DNA from: Dehalococcoidia bacterium | GTDB taxonomy: Bacteria; Chloroflexota; Dehalococcoidia; Lucifugimonadales; Lucifugimonadaceae | NCBI GenBank assembly: GCA_028278465.1 | Contig: JANQEF010000079.1 | Location: forward strand, 1 to 6,113 | Direction of reading: 5' to 3' | Length of the DNA: 6,113 nucleotides | The notes under the pieces: model-generated | Told to the model about the DNA's origin: nothing | Seen by the model: only the letters and a program-made list of their open reading frames with translations | Database searches by the model: none | Translations under genes and position numbers: made by a program | In this document: piece by piece, positions 5,270 to 6,113 of the stretch | Layout of the letters: each line of letters begins with the position of its first letter | Position numbering within the stretch: position 1 is the first letter of the stretch

Positions 5270-5960
5270 TCTGTGCCAGGTTCAGCCGGTATCCGACGCC
5301 ACGTTCGTTTTCAATTGGATCAAAGTCAGGCTCGATAGCCGCAAACTTCGCCCTTATACGCTGTACGTGGACCTTCAAATACTCGGTCTCGTCGATGTAC
5401 TCACGGCCCCATACCTTCGCCAGCAGCGTTTTACGCTGTACGACCTTCGGATGGTTCTTCGTGAGGTGGTAGAGCAGGTTGTACTCGATCGGCGTTAGCG
5501 AAACCTTCTCGCCGTTGTAGAAGACGGTGTGGCCTGCGAAGTCGAAGCGGAACAGGCCTTCCTCGAACGCATCCTCGTCAACGCCCAGCGTGCCGACAGC
5601 TGCACGACGCATCACCGCTCTTATGCGAGCCAGCAGCTCAAGGTGGCTGAACGGCTTCGTGATGTAGTCGTCAGCACCCGTTTCGAGCCCCTTCACCATG
5701 TCCAGTTCGCTGTCGCGCGCCGTCAGCATGATGATCGGCGCATCGGTCACCTCGCGCAGCCTGCTGCACACCTCGAGTCCGCTCATGTCGGGCAGGCCGA
5801 TGTCCAGGATCACGGCATCAGGCTTCTCCGCCTCGAACTGCACCAGCGCCGAGGCGCCGTCAGGAGCCTGGAACAGCTCAACCTCGGGCCACCGCAAGGC
5901 GAAGCAGATGCCGACCGCTTCGATGATGTCCGGGTCGTCGTCTACCGCGAGAACCTTCAA
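5250..5960 (-). CDS. OmpR/PhoB-family two-component response regulator
   Basis: This 236-residue DNA-binding regulator has an N-terminal receiver domain (about 1-118) with the acidic triad D7-D9, the phosphoacceptor D53 in DIGLPDMSG, T80 in MLTA and K102 in TKPF. A linker follows, then a C-terminal winged helix (about 137-227) with LTPIEYNLLYHL at 155-166, VWGREYIDETEYLKVHVQRIR at 183-203 in the recognition region, and RGVGYRL near the end. All residues needed for phosphorylation are present. The form of the winged helix is KdpE-like, but no potassium transport genes are near, so the target is unknown. The start is TTG (5960-5958): it gives the typical MKVLAVDDD beginning, and no in-frame start is seen just upstream. 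The gene overlaps the preceding kinase gene by 4 bases, which indicates one transcript and coupled translation. Confidence 0.92.
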   Translation of the reverse strand: MKVLAVDDDPDIIEAVGICFALRWPEVELFQAPDGASALVQFEAEKPDAVILDIGLPDMSGLEVCSRLREVTDAPIIMLTARDSELDMVKGLETGADDYITKPFSHLELLARIRAVMRRAAVGTLGVDEDAFEEGLFRFDFAGHTVFYNGEKVSLTPIEYNLLYHLTKNHPKVVQRKTLLAKVWGREYIDETEYLKVHVQRIRAKFAAIEPDFDPIENERGVGYRLNLAQTAEAGA

Positions 5961-6113
5961 TTCAGATCTTTTCCGCTCTGCCCGTTTGGTCCATTCGTGC
6001 CGACGCTAACCAGCGGCAGCGAGAACTCGAACTCAGCGCCGCTCTCGGACCCGCTGCGCACCCACATGCCGCCGCCATGCAGCTTCACAAGGCCGAGCGC
6101 TATCGCCAGTCCG
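5957..6113 (-). CDS. Sensor histidine kinase, C-terminal end only
   Basis: Only the last 51 residues are in the window. They read GLAIALGLVKLHGGGMWVRS, then EFEFSLPL, and end at the TGA at 5959-5957. This is the end of the HATPase_c domain: the second G-box (usually GLGLAI) followed by the LHGG helix and the final FxFxLP strand. A tail of about 17 polar residues follows. The sensing part, the phosphorylated histidine and any membrane segments lie beyond the right edge. The TGA overlaps the TTG start of the response regulator, so this kinase is almost certainly its partner. Confidence 0.88.
   Translation of the reverse strand, partial: GLAIALGLVKLHGGGMWVRSGSESGAEFEFSLPLVSVGTNGPNGQSGKDLN

Overview
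This is a GC-rich bacterial window holding five genes. In order they are: gyrB on the minus strand (its last residues run off the left edge), a large intergenic region, the alpha and beta subunits of a 2-oxo acid dehydrogenase E1 on the plus strand, and a two-component system on the minus strand (response regulator, plus the tail of its histidine kinase at the right edge). The organism cannot be named with certainty. The OmpR-type regulator, the AcoA/AcoB-like E1 pair, two TTG starts and the style of the dispersed repeats would fit a free-living, possibly marine Chloroflexota-type bacterium. That is an impression from family resemblance, not a result.

Left third (1-2396): DNA gyrase subunit B with all ATPase and TOPRIM motifs. 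It carries a long insert before the RYKGLGEMNP motif, of the kind known from E. coli, and a Glu in place of the usual Asp in the EGDSA motif. Upstream on the minus strand lies a good sigma70-like promoter (TTGGAG, 17 bp, TAGAAT), an unusually long leader of about 220 nt, and a 10-bp perfect hairpin just before the ribosome binding site. An inverted repeat overlaps the -35 box.

Intergenic region (2397-3061): it holds no convincing gene. Besides the gyrB control region it contains two clusters of palindromic dispersed repeats, a perfect TATAAT box, and two overlapping, mutually exclusive GC hairpins ahead of the E1 alpha gene.

Middle (3062-5242): E1 alpha (TTG start, ThDP motif GDG...NN) and E1 beta form an alpha2beta2-type, ThDP-dependent oxidative decarboxylase of the PDH/acetoin/branched-chain class. 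The two genes are separated by 225 bp filled largely by another palindromic repeat. No E2 or E3 gene follows within the window, because the operon meets a convergent gene 7 bp after the beta stop codon.

Right end (5250-6113): an OmpR/PhoB-type response regulator overlaps the end of a histidine kinase gene by 4 bases (TTGA), a translationally coupled pair. A small GC hairpin covers both convergent stop codons.

I found no CRISPR array, tRNA, rRNA, transposase or phage gene. The window is mostly core metabolism and housekeeping. What deserves a second look is the noncoding DNA and some sequence variants in otherwise standard enzymes, not a new multi-gene system.
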